A program made the translations under genes and the position numbers. Shown here in pieces: positions 1 through 8,133 of a DNA stretch of 64,000 nt. Location of the stretch: the NCBI RefSeq assembly GCF_001483135.1, contig NZ_LNAL01000006.1:1116003-1180002 (forward strand), in the 5' to 3' direction. The first letter of the stretch is position 1. Each line of letters starts with the position of its first letter. The notes under the pieces were generated by a model. It searched no databases. It saw only the letters and a list, made by a program, of their open reading frames with translations, and had not been told where the DNA came from. Origin of the DNA: Solirubrum puertoriconensis (lineage in GTDB: Bacteria; Bacteroidota; Bacteroidia; Cytophagales; Hymenobacteraceae).

Positions 1-916
1 CGTCGCCGGCGGCCACGGTGGGGCACAGCGCAACGCCGCGCTGGCGCATCAGCTTAAACACTTCGGCCGTACCATCGTCACCGTGCTCTATGGTTTCGAC
101 GCCGGCCAATGTTGCCCTGCGCATGCCTTCGGGGGTTGAGGCGTGCGCCACTACCGGCTTACCTAGGGAGCGGGCAGTGACTACCAGCAGGTTAAGCTCG
201 TCTTGCGAAAACGTGGGTACCGAAGGGCTGGTGGCCGAGAGGCGGTAATCGGCGTACACTTTAACGATGTCGGCGCCTTTGCCAATTTGCTCGCGCACGG
301 CCCGCACAATTTCATCGGGGCCGCTTACCTCTTGTGCGCCTTGGGGTACCTCCACATCAACCGAAAGCTTGGGGCCATAACAGCCCGTAGCTACTATGGC
401 TCGGGTGGCAATCAGCAACCTAGGGCCCGGTATCAGGCCCTGCTCAATGGCTTGCTTCAGGCCAACATCGGCGTAGTCGGCGCCTTCGGTGCCTAGGTCG
501 CGGGCGGTGGTAAAGCCCGCTTGCAGCGTACGGGCTGCGTGTGCGGTGGCCCGTGCCACGCGCAATGCCTGCGACTCAAGCAGTACCTGATCGTTCCAGG
601 TAGTTTCGTTGTAAGGGTGCAGCAACATGTGCGAGTGCCCTTCGATAAGTCCTGGTAGCAACGTGAGGCCCGGCAACGCCACGGTGCGCGCCCCGGCCGG
701 CGTTGGCAACTGATTGGCCGGCCCCACAGCCCTGATTCGTTCTCCCTCTACCAACACCGCCCACCCGGGGTGCAACGCTTCGCCATCGAACACTGCCGCC
801 GGTTGCAACACAATAAGCTGCGGAGTAGAAGTGGGCGTTTGGGCCTTGGCGTGCCCGAAGTGCAGCAGCAAAGCCGCTCCGACAACCAGCTTGCCTACGT
901 GCGAACAAAGAATCAT
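1..916 (-). CDS. Exported amidohydrolase family protein (C-terminus beyond window edge)
   Basis: The frame is open from an ATG at 916 to the window edge, giving 305 residues of a metal-dependent amidohydrolase of the imidazolonepropionase/Xaa-Pro dipeptidase-like group. Residues 1-26 form a signal peptide ending HAKA|Q, so the enzyme is exported. The HxH metal pair lies in EGHSHM (H94, H96); KVYADY (K219) is the likely carboxylated lysine bridge; H258 (VAHAS) and H278 (IEHGD) are the next ligands. The final catalytic Asp lies beyond the edge. The substrate cannot be read from sequence; relatives cleave C-terminal dipeptides or cyclic amides. A long overlapping frame starting near 1202 is only a shadow. 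The gene is divergent from the metallophosphoesterase at 1074. Confidence 0.85.
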   Translation of the reverse strand, partial: MILCSHVGKLVVGAALLLHFGHAKAQTPTSTPQLIVLQPAAVFDGEALHPGWAVLVEGERIRAVGPANQLPTPAGARTVALPGLTLLPGLIEGHSHMLLHPYNETTWNDQVLLESQALRVARATAHAARTLQAGFTTARDLGTEGADYADVGLKQAIEQGLIPGPRLLIATRAIVATGCYGPKLSVDVEVPQGAQEVSGPDEIVRAVREQIGKGADIVKVYADYRLSATSPSVPTFSQDELNLLVVTARSLGKPVVAHASTPEGMRRATLAGVETIEHGDDGTAEVFKLMRQRGVALCPTVAAGD

Positions 917-1073
917 TAGAGGTATGAAATGGAATATTCAGCAGCAGATGAGCTGCAAGAGATAATAGCTCAAGTAAGCTAGGGATGTTAATGCTATTCA
1001 AATGATCATTAGATAAATTTAAAATATTATAAAAATTATGTAAATTATATGATAAGCACCTTGCTTGGTTGGT
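917..1073. promoter_or_regulatory. AT-rich divergent intergenic region
   Basis: This is the gap between the amidohydrolase and the metallophosphoesterase, transcribed in opposite directions. Positions 985-1055 are very AT-rich against a GC-rich background, as expected for divergent promoters. No clean TAnnTTTG box was found, so exact promoter positions are not assigned. Confidence 0.35.
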
Positions 1074-2498
1074 ATGAGGTATTTCGGTGTATTCGAGCGG
1101 CTTTGCAGGAATGTTGGGCTTGCGCTTTTGTTGTTTGGTAGTAGCATAATGTGCTGTGCCCAGCGTTTTGCCTGCATCGGCGACTACGGCTTCGAAGGAC
1201 AACCCCTGCGCGATGTTTCCAACATGATCAAAAGCTGGAATCCTGAATTCATCATCACCACCGGGGACAACAACTACGAATCAGGCGAAGCCGCCACCAT
1301 CGACCGCAACATCGGGCAATACTTTCACGACTATATCTTTCCTTATGCGGGAGCCTACGGTACGGCCTCTCCCAAGGCCGAGAACCGATTCTTTCCGAGC
1401 ATCGGCAACCACGATGTATACACTGAAAACGGCAAACCCTATCGCGACTTTTTTACGCTGCCCGGAAACGAGCGGTATTACGAGTTCACGCGTGGAAACC
1501 TGCACTTCTTCGTTCTGAACAGCGACCCAAGCGAACCTGACGGCACCAGCAGTACTTCGGTGCAGGGGCAGTGGCTAAAGCAAAAGATGGCCGAATCGAA
1601 GAAACCCTGAAAGATAGTGTACTTCCACCACGCGCCATTTTCGTCGGGCCATTACGGCGACATTGCCTACATGCACTGGCCGTTTAAGGAATGGGGAGCA
1701 TCGTTGGTGATGGCCGGGCACAACCACCACTACGAGCGGATTATTGTAGATGGCCTGACGTACATTGTGAACGGCTTGGGAGGCAAAAATATCTACGGCA
1801 TAGGGCCGAAGAAAGCCTATTCGCAGTCTTTGTACGCCGGAGACTACGGAGCAATGCTGCTGGAAGCGTCGGCAAACACCCTGAGCCTAAAGTTTATAAC
1901 CCGGTCCGGCGTCGAAGTTGATGCTACAACGCTTATCCGGACCGTATTGCCCGTAACGCTGAGCAGCTTTCAGGCCACGCGGCGCGGCAATGAGGCTGTG
2001 CTGCAATGGGCCACTGCCAACGAACTGCGCAACCGTGGGTTTGGCATTGAGGTTTCCATGGATGGCAGTGCTTACCGCACCCTCGCCTTTTTGCCGGCCT
2101 CGGGAGGCACCACCCAGCAGCCACAACACTACCAATACCGCGATGCTGAGCTCAACAAGAGCGGTATGCGCTACTATCGCTTGCGACAGGAAGATGAAGA
2201 TGGCAAGCACACATACTATGGCCCGGTACCGGTGCGCTTCGACGCGGTTGCGGTGGCTCTTAGTACTTACCCCAACCCGTTTGAGGAAGAACTAACCCTA
2301 GAAATCCAATCTGAAGCCAGTGCTGCCGCTACCATCACGCTCACCGATAACCTAGGGCGCGTGGTGTGGCAAGGCATACGCACGGTACAGCCCGGCTCCA
2401 ACCGGGTGCAGCTAGTGCCGGGTCTAAGCAAAGGGCTCTATCAAGCTACGGTATTGCTCAATAGCAAAGTGATAAGCCAGCGCGTTGTGAAGCGGTAA
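1074..2498 (+). pseudogene. Secreted metallophosphoesterase with T9SS sorting domain, interrupted by an in-frame TGA
   Basis: About 474 codons encode one protein in one frame, broken by a TGA at 1608-1610. The reading is ...ESKKP-stop-KIVYFHHAPF..., and homologues usually have P-W-K-I-V at this place, so TGG to TGA is the simplest explanation. Order: signal peptide (about 1-30), calcineurin-like/purple acid phosphatase-type domain with IGDYG, GDNNY, GNHD, FHHAPFSS and GHNHHYER metal motifs, a beta-sandwich linker, and a C-terminal T9SS type A sorting domain starting at YPNPF and ending in a basic VVKR tail. The stop removes the second half of the metal site and the sorting signal, so the product should be dead unless there is readthrough. 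It may also be a sequencing error. ATG 1074 is preferred over a TTG at 1065. Confidence 0.85.
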
Positions 2499-2521
2499 GC
2501 AAGCCGGACCATAATGAAAAC

Positions 2522-2556
2522 GGCCGACGCTTCTGTATTGAAGCAGCGGCCATTTG
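2522..2556 (+). terminator. Imperfect hairpin after the metallophosphoesterase
   Basis: A GGCCG-rich arm and its near complement (10 of 12 pairs) flank a 6-nt loop just after the stop at 2498. There is no strong U-run, so this is a weak terminator candidate. Confidence 0.35.
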
Positions 2557-2606
2557 GTTGTAATCAGCGGATGGCAGAGCCGGCGTGCAGAGGCGCGACC
2601 TAGGTG

Positions 2607-3452
2607 CTATTGGCGGCTTTTCATCATTCTGTCGAAGGCCTTCTTCTCCATAATCAGCACCTGCTTTTTGGGCAGTTCAAAAATGGAAACGTACTTCTGG
2701 CCAATTACAAAGTGAGCATCGACAGGAAACGTATTGCGGTAGAGCAGCAGCGAACAGATGTCGGTTGGGGTGATGTAGGGGTGAGCGGGCAAATGCGTAT
2801 GCATGCCGGCCTCAACGGTTTTACCCTTTTCCGGCATGCGCATGGCAACGTAGGAGTTGTGCAGGCGCTCTACTTCTTCCAAACGCCCAGCGGGCGAAAA
2901 CGTCATCAGCAAATCGTTGCCAATGGGTAAAACACCTTCTTCCTGCGGCCCGATTAGTACATAGGCGCGCGGTTTGGGGCCATCGTCGAGCAGTACCACG
3001 TTGGGCTGGGTTTTGTCCGGAAACGTGTACTCTTTGCCCTTTTTTGGCTGCATCAACTCTTCAAACACCTGCTTGCGCATCGCAAACAAACGCCGCTCGC
3101 GCTCGGTGGTTGGCCGCGCGGCAAGTAACCGGCCAGAGGTTGGCGTAATTTCGGAGTTGCGCGGAAAGCTGAAGGCATGGCTTACCGGCAGCGGTTCGGC
3201 GGCTTCGCGGGCTACGAATACGGTGCGAATGGAGTCGCCATCGGTATAGGTAATGTAGCCACCTATGGTTGCCATATCGGTTTGCCGGGTTATCAGCAAA
3301 TCAGTCGCAACCCAGGAAGCACGCTCCGACTCGTATAGGGCAAGTCCTTCTTTCAGAATGGCTTCTTGTTGTTTGGCAAAGCGGGATTGGGCTTCGGCCG
3401 AAAGCTGGGCCAGCACCGTCAGCAAGCCGCCGAGGAGTAAAGTATGCTTCAT
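2607..3452 (-). CDS. Exported protein with a JAMM/MPN-like metalloprotease motif
   Basis: 281 residues, with a signal peptide (about 1-21, ending SAEAQ). I do not recognise the family by name. Around residues 217-260 it carries HTH, seven residues, then T-P-T-D, followed by a helix-like segment and the strand FVIGQKYVSIFEL. That closely parallels the JAMM/MPN+ zinc motif H-x-H-x7-S-x2-D and the following strand typical of these folds, with Thr in place of Ser. EEG near residue 172 could supply the catalytic Glu. If correct this is a secreted or periplasmic JAMM-type hydrolase, unusual because bacterial JAMM proteins are mostly cytoplasmic. The rest is a mixed alpha/beta protein. Single gene, separated from its upstream neighbour by a terminator. 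Confidence 0.6.
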   Translation of the reverse strand: MKHTLLLGGLLTVLAQLSAEAQSRFAKQQEAILKEGLALYESERASWVATDLLITRQTDMATIGGYITYTDGDSIRTVFVAREAAEPLPVSHAFSFPRNSEITPTSGRLLAARPTTERERRLFAMRKQVFEELMQPKKGKEYTFPDKTQPNVVLLDDGPKPRAYVLIGPQEEGVLPIGNDLLMTFSPAGRLEEVERLHNSYVAMRMPEKGKTVEAGMHTHLPAHPYITPTDICSLLLYRNTFPVDAHFVIGQKYVSIFELPKKQVLIMEKKAFDRMMKSRQ

Positions 3453-3474
3453 GCAAATGGTGGATAGAAAAGCG

Positions 3475-3517
3475 AAAAAAAGACGCCCGCCGGAAGTTAG
3501 GTATTCCGGCGGGCGTC
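3475..3517 (-). terminator. Terminator of the S46 peptidase gene
   Basis: A perfect 14-bp GC-rich stem (3482-3495 with 3504-3517) and an 8-nt loop, followed on the minus strand by a run of seven U (3481-3475). It is placed directly after the S46 gene stop. Confidence 0.85.
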
Positions 3518-3539
3518 GTTGCCATCGTTGCTTTGAGGA

Positions 3540-5819
3540 TCAGGAAGTAGCCTTTTCGCGCTTCACTTTCAGCTTTTGCTTTTTCACCTTTTTGTCGGAG
3601 CCAGCGGCAGGGGTAGGAGCTTGCCCAGCGCCGCCCACCAGGTTCATTTCCTTGATCAGGTGCGAGGCGCCGGCGTATTTATCCACCACGAACAGCATGT
3701 AGCGCACATCCAACGTGATGTTGCGCACGCGCTCCGGATCGTACATAATGTCAGACATGGTGCCCTCCCAGTTGCGGTCGAAGTTGATGCCGATCAGCTC
3801 GCCGCGGCCGTTGATAACGGGCGAGCCGCTGTTGCCGCCGGTGGTGTGGTTGGTAGCGGTAAAGGCTACTGGCACCGTGCCGTTTACGGCGTACGGGCCG
3901 TAATCTTTTTGCTGGTACAACTCGGCCAAGCGCTTGGGCACCTCAAAATCGGGGTTGGTGGGGTCGGCTTTTTCCATGATGCCGTCGAGCGTGGTGTAGT
4001 ACTCGTATTGCACGCCATCGGCGGGCTCGTAGCCGGCTACTTGGCCGTAAGCTACACGCAGGGTAGAGTTGGCATCGGGGTAAAACTTACGCTCGGGCTG
4101 CCACTGGCGCAAGCCAGCAATGTAGGTGCGCTGCAGCAGGGTAATCTGGTCTTGGGTTTGGGTGTAGGTAGGCAGCACCTGCTGGCGGTACGTAGCCACA
4201 ATGGGCGCGGCAAGTTGGTAGGCCGGGTCGTTGAGCAAGGTCGCGGCATTGCCTTTGGCCAACTCATCGAGCACCTTTTGCGCGTCGGCATCCGAGGCAA
4301 GCTTGGTTCGGCTGTACAAAGAGGCTGCAAAGCGCTGCCACGCATCCGGCGAAGTGTGCTGGGTGCGCAACTGCTTCACGTAGGCGGGCAGCAAGTCGGC
4401 CGGGGTGCCCTCGGCATACAGCGGCAGCAGGGCGGCGGCTACTTTTTGATCGGTAGTGGCCGAATAGTTTCGGAAGAAGTTGCTGGTGCCTTTACGAGCC
4501 TTCTCAATAGCTGCTTGTAACTCCGCTTGGGGTGCTTTGGCCTGAATCAGGTCAACTAGGTTTTGCAGGCTGTTGGCATAGGCAATCAGCTCCACACCTA
4601 GGGCCGCTTCGGTTGCGTAGTCGCGGGCTACCACGTAGGGGCGGGCTAGCTTATACTGCTGCTCCACCTGGCTTAGTATCTGGCCGTAGGCCGCTTGGCG
4701 AGTAGCGTCGCCTTGCTGAACCCACTGCCGAAACTGCTGCTCCTGCTGTTGCTTGCGGCGCACGGCATCGAGCCGCTTAAGGCCGCGCATCTCGCCTTGC
4801 CATTTCTTCCAATAATTAGCCAGCGAGGCGTATTTGGCGGCGTACTGAATGCGCACCTTGTCGGAGGCTTTCATGTCCTGATCGAGCAAACGGAGCTTGG
4901 TGTCGCGGATCTTCACCCTGGCAGGGTCCGAGACCGAATACACTTCATCAACGCCCCACGAAGTAAGGTATTCATTGGTGCGGCCCGGGAAGCCAAACAC
5001 CAGCGTGAAGTCGCCGGGTTGCACCCCGCTCAGCGAGATGGGCAGCGAGTGACGAGGCTGGAAAGGCTTGTTTTGCGGCGAGTAGGGGGCCGGCTTGTTG
5101 TCAGGGCCAGCGTAGATGCGGAAGATGCTGAAGTCGCCAGTGTGGCGGGGCCACATCCAGTTGTCGGTGTCGCCACCAAACTTGCCGATGCTGCTCGGCG
5201 GAGCACCTACTAAGCGCACATCCTCGAATACCTCTGTTACAAACAGGTAGTACTCGCCGCCGCCAAACATGGGGCGTACAAAGGCTTTATAGTGCGTGCC
5301 CTCAACCGCTTTTTGTGCCACTTGCGCACTGCGCTGCTGCACGGCTTTTTCGCGCTCGGCCTCCTGCATGTTGGCCGGCATACCCTGCAAAATCTGGCCC
5401 GTTACGTCTTCCATGCGCACGATGAAAGTGGCCGACAGACCCGGGTTGGGCAGCTCCTGCTCGCGCGACATGGCCCAGTAGCCATTCGTGAGGTAATCTT
5501 TCTCTACCGAGGAGTGCTGCTGAATTTGCCCGTAGCCGCAGTGATGATTCGTCAGCAGCAAGCCTTCGTTGCTGATGATTTCGCCGGTGCAGCCCCCGCC
5601 AAATTGCACGATGGCATCTTTCAGCGAGCCACGGTTTACGGAGTAAATATCTTCGGCCGAGAGCTTTAGGCCTTTCTTCTGCATGTCGGCCTCGTTAAGC
5701 TGTTTTAGCAGCAGCGGCAGCCACATGCCTTCGTCGGCGCGGGCAACGGCTGGCAACAGCAGCAGCCAAAACGCCGCTAATCGGCGCAATAAGGAAATCG
5801 GTACAATACGTTTTGCCAC
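3540..5819 (-). CDS. S46 family dipeptidyl-peptidase (DPP7/DPP11 type)
   Basis: 759 residues, the usual length for S46 enzymes, which remove dipeptides from the N-termini of oligopeptides in the periplasm of Bacteroidota. A signal peptide (about 1-28, PAVARA|D) precedes a chymotrypsin-like double barrel. The catalytic His lies in NHHCGYG (residues 91-97) and the nucleophile in GNSGS (S664). Eighteen residues after that Ser is an Arg (R682, in INFDRNW), the spacing of Ser655/Arg673 in P. gingivalis DPP11, where Arg sets preference for Asp/Glu at P1; DPP7 has Gly there. This suggests a DPP11-like acidic specificity. The C-terminus is a Lys-rich tail. The start codon is GTG at 5819, required to include the signal peptide. 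Confidence 0.92.
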   Translation of the reverse strand: MAKRIVPISLLRRLAAFWLLLLPAVARADEGMWLPLLLKQLNEADMQKKGLKLSAEDIYSVNRGSLKDAIVQFGGGCTGEIISNEGLLLTNHHCGYGQIQQHSSVEKDYLTNGYWAMSREQELPNPGLSATFIVRMEDVTGQILQGMPANMQEAEREKAVQQRSAQVAQKAVEGTHYKAFVRPMFGGGEYYLFVTEVFEDVRLVGAPPSSIGKFGGDTDNWMWPRHTGDFSIFRIYAGPDNKPAPYSPQNKPFQPRHSLPISLSGVQPGDFTLVFGFPGRTNEYLTSWGVDEVYSVSDPARVKIRDTKLRLLDQDMKASDKVRIQYAAKYASLANYWKKWQGEMRGLKRLDAVRRKQQQEQQFRQWVQQGDATRQAAYGQILSQVEQQYKLARPYVVARDYATEAALGVELIAYANSLQNLVDLIQAKAPQAELQAAIEKARKGTSNFFRNYSATTDQKVAAALLPLYAEGTPADLLPAYVKQLRTQHTSPDAWQRFAASLYSRTKLASDADAQKVLDELAKGNAATLLNDPAYQLAAPIVATYRQQVLPTYTQTQDQITLLQRTYIAGLRQWQPERKFYPDANSTLRVAYGQVAGYEPADGVQYEYYTTLDGIMEKADPTNPDFEVPKRLAELYQQKDYGPYAVNGTVPVAFTATNHTTGGNSGSPVINGRGELIGINFDRNWEGTMSDIMYDPERVRNITLDVRYMLFVVDKYAGASHLIKEMNLVGGAGQAPTPAAGSDKKVKKQKLKVKREKATS

Positions 5820-5963
5820 TAAGCAGGAGGCTTTGGTGAGTGATGATGCAAAAGTAGGCCGCCCGCACTAAACCCTTGGCGGCCTACCCGGCCGAGCGAC
5901 CTTGCATGCCAAACGCCGTATGTTTGCTGAGGGTGCCCCACCACAAGAGCTCAGTAGTACGCA

Positions 5964-6806
5964 ATGCCATTTACATTCAGTCATCCGGCTGCGGTAGTGC
6001 CCCTCGTGCGGGTATTTCGGTTGCCGCTTTCGGCCTTGGCGGTGGGTAGCCTCAGCCCCGATCTGATTTACTTCATGGAGCTGAAAGCCACCGGCAACAT
6101 TGGGCACACCTTACCAGGGCTGTTCAGCTTTTGCCTGCCTGCTGGCATGGTGGTTCTGTGGCTCTGGCACCGATTAGCCAAGCCAGCGGCGGTGGCGCTG
6201 CTGCCGCCGTGGGTGCGCGAGCGAACTTTGTTCGTAGCCCATGAGCCCTTTTGCTTTGGGCCTGGCCTACGCATGCTGCAGGTGGCAGTTGCTATTTTGC
6301 TAGGTGCCGTTACCCACATCGTGTGGGATGCATTTACCCACGTTGATGGTTGGGTTGCTGAGCGGATACCGTTTTTTCAGCGGGTAGTTCCTTTCCCAGG
6401 CTTCGGCACCATGCCCGTGTATAAGCTAGGGCAGCTAGCTAGCACAGCCCTAGGTGCAATTTTGCTGGCGTGGTGGGCATGGCAGTGGGTTGTTCGGCAG
6501 CCCGCCTACAGCACCACCGTACCCAAGCTGCAGCATCGGCGCGCGTGGGTAACCGGGTTGGTGGTTATGGCTGCAACGTCGGCCGTGCTTTACGCCCGGT
6601 GGCACGCCGCTCCGCTGGTTTCGTACTCGGAGCTGCGCCTGTTTGCACTGCGCATCATCCTTTGCAGCTGCACAGCTTTGTGGGTTGAGCTACTGGTGTT
6701 TGCCGGCTGGTACCGGTGGCGGTACCAGCCGCACCTAGGGCGCTTGGTGCCCAATACTACGAATGACCCAACTCCGATACGGCCGCAGCATTCTGTGCCG
6801 AAGTAG
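5964..6806 (+). CDS. DUF4184 family membrane protein
   Basis: 280 residues opening with [14 protein letters not shown] and SLSPDLIYF, the hallmark start of DUF4184 integral membrane proteins. His residues (H7, and in GHTLPG and [10 protein letters not shown]) and the early PD could bind metal, as in related membrane-bound hydrolase-like folds, but no activity is established for the family. About six hydrophobic segments are visible. The last 50 bases overlap the 3' end of the convergent DUF1232 gene. Confidence 0.8.
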   Translation: MPFTFSHPAAVVPLVRVFRLPLSALAVGSLSPDLIYFMELKATGNIGHTLPGLFSFCLPAGMVVLWLWHRLAKPAAVALLPPWVRERTLFVAHEPFCFGPGLRMLQVAVAILLGAVTHIVWDAFTHVDGWVAERIPFFQRVVPFPGFGTMPVYKLGQLASTALGAILLAWWAWQWVVRQPAYSTTVPKLQHRRAWVTGLVVMAATSAVLYARWHAAPLVSYSELRLFALRIILCSCTALWVELLVFAGWYRWRYQPHLGRLVPNTTNDPTPIRPQHSVPK

Positions 6807-7269
6807 CAGAGGCTTCCAACGGCAAGCCAACAGCAGGGGCTTCGGCAACCGCGCTGGTGGTTTCCCACTCCCGGAAGCGGTTTAATTCCGTCTGAAATTT
6901 GCCAATAAACCAGCTCAGCAGACTTAGGTCATCCAAGAAACCCAGCACCGGAATAAAGTCGGGCACCAGGTCGATGGGCGACAGGGCGTATAGCAATACC
7001 GCTAAGCCGGCCATAATGGTGCTGGTTTCTATCTGCCGATACGAGCCATTGATGTAGGCCCGTACCAGGCGTATTAAGGAGCGGCCTGCATCGATCAACT
7101 GCTTGAACTTGTTGTCTTTGCTTTCCTGGCTGGCAAGTTTGTCGGCTACTTCATTCAGCACCAGTACTACTTTAAACGGCTTGCCCAGCAGCTTGCCGGC
7201 GCGGCTCATGAACAAGCTAAATACCGCGTTTTTCGAAATCTGGAGGCCTTTATCAGCAAGTGAGGACAT
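6757..7269 (-). CDS. YkvA/DUF1232 family small membrane protein
   Basis: 170 residues. The core (residues 85-125) reads as the DUF1232 signature: a hydrophobic helix, [18 protein letters not shown], then a second helix. Family members are small membrane-associated proteins of unknown function. The C-terminal third is an Ala-rich extension. The gene converges on DUF4184 and the two coding regions overlap by 50 bases at their 3' ends. Confidence 0.85.
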   Translation of the reverse strand: MSSLADKGLQISKNAVFSLFMSRAGKLLGKPFKVVLVLNEVADKLASQESKDNKFKQLIDAGRSLIRLVRAYINGSYRQIETSTIMAGLAVLLYALSPIDLVPDFIPVLGFLDDLSLLSWFIGKFQTELNRFREWETTSAVAEAPAVGLPLEASATSAQNAAAVSELGHS

Positions 7270-7389
7270 ATTCAGTAAAATGCTTGAGTGTGCCCCGTGT
7301 ACGCACAGCCTCGCGCAGGCGTTGTTGCCCGAAGGGGTGGCATGTCAGCCGAAAACGCAATATGTTGCCATACCTAGCTCGATGTTGCC

Positions 7390-8055
7390 ATGCAACTACA
7401 AACCCTTTGCCTTTTAGCGCCCGACTTGCCGCAACAGAAACACTTTTATGGCGAGGTGCTGGGTTTGCCTACGCAGTTGCTCCCGACGGAGGAACTAGAG
7501 GTGCACCTAGGCTTTTCGCGGGTAGTGTTTCGGCAAGCAGTACCTGGCACTAAACCCTACTACCACTTTGCCCTTACGGTACCGCACAACCAGTTACAGG
7601 CGGCCTATGGTTGGCTGGCGGCCCGCACCCCCTTGCTGCCTTTCCTGAACGGGGAGCCCATTGCCGATTTTCCTAATTGGCAGGCGCAGGCCTTTTATTT
7701 CTACGATCCGGCCGGTAACATCCTCGAGTGCATTGCGCGCTTTGAGCTGCCCAATGCCACCGCCGAGCCCTTTGGGCCAACGCACTTTTTGGGCCTGAGC
7801 GAAGCAGGCATCGTTACGGATAACGTGCCCCGCACGGGTGCTACGTTAGCTAAGACCCACGGCATTCCCGATTTCTGCCGTGGACCTAAGCTGCCCAACT
7901 TCGCCGCCATGGGCACCGACGAAGGCTTGCTGATTTTGACGCAGGAAGGCCGTGGCTGGCTGCCCACCGGCCAGCCGGCCGAGCAGCATTGGCTGCGCCT
8001 CGAAGGCAGTCACGCGGGCAAGTCCTTTACCATTGAAGTAGGCCCAAACACCTAG
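7390..8055 (+). CDS. VOC (glyoxalase/bleomycin-resistance) superfamily protein
   Basis: 221 residues with two VOC halves. The first (about 3-115) begins TLCLLAPDLPQQKHFYGEVLGLP and ends YFYDPAGNILECIAR, where the terminal Glu is a typical metal ligand. The second (about 120-215) is a weaker repeat. VOC enzymes include lyases, dioxygenases and thiol transferases, and the substrate cannot be told here. It stands alone and ends at a bidirectional terminator. Confidence 0.85.
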   Translation: MQLQTLCLLAPDLPQQKHFYGEVLGLPTQLLPTEELEVHLGFSRVVFRQAVPGTKPYYHFALTVPHNQLQAAYGWLAARTPLLPFLNGEPIADFPNWQAQAFYFYDPAGNILECIARFELPNATAEPFGPTHFLGLSEAGIVTDNVPRTGATLAKTHGIPDFCRGPKLPNFAAMGTDEGLLILTQEGRGWLPTGQPAEQHWLRLEGSHAGKSFTIEVGPNT

Positions 8056-8077
8056 GTTGATTTTGGAGTAGCACAAA

Positions 8078-8114
8078 CAAAAAGCCCGGCCAAGTTGGCC
8101 GGGCTTTTTGTTTA
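8078..8114. terminator. Bidirectional terminator
   Basis: An A-run, the stem AAAAGCCCGGCCAA / TTGGCCGGGCTTTT and a U-run lie between convergent genes (VOC on plus, nuclease on minus), so it can serve both. Confidence 0.9.
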
Positions 8115-8133
8115 AGCGGGTTGGTGAGTTTGC

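Noticed and set aside
576-1202. Long minus-strand frame of 208 codons overlapping the amidohydrolase
   Set aside because: It is a shadow in another frame; the amidohydrolase frame from 916 has all motifs and a signal peptide.
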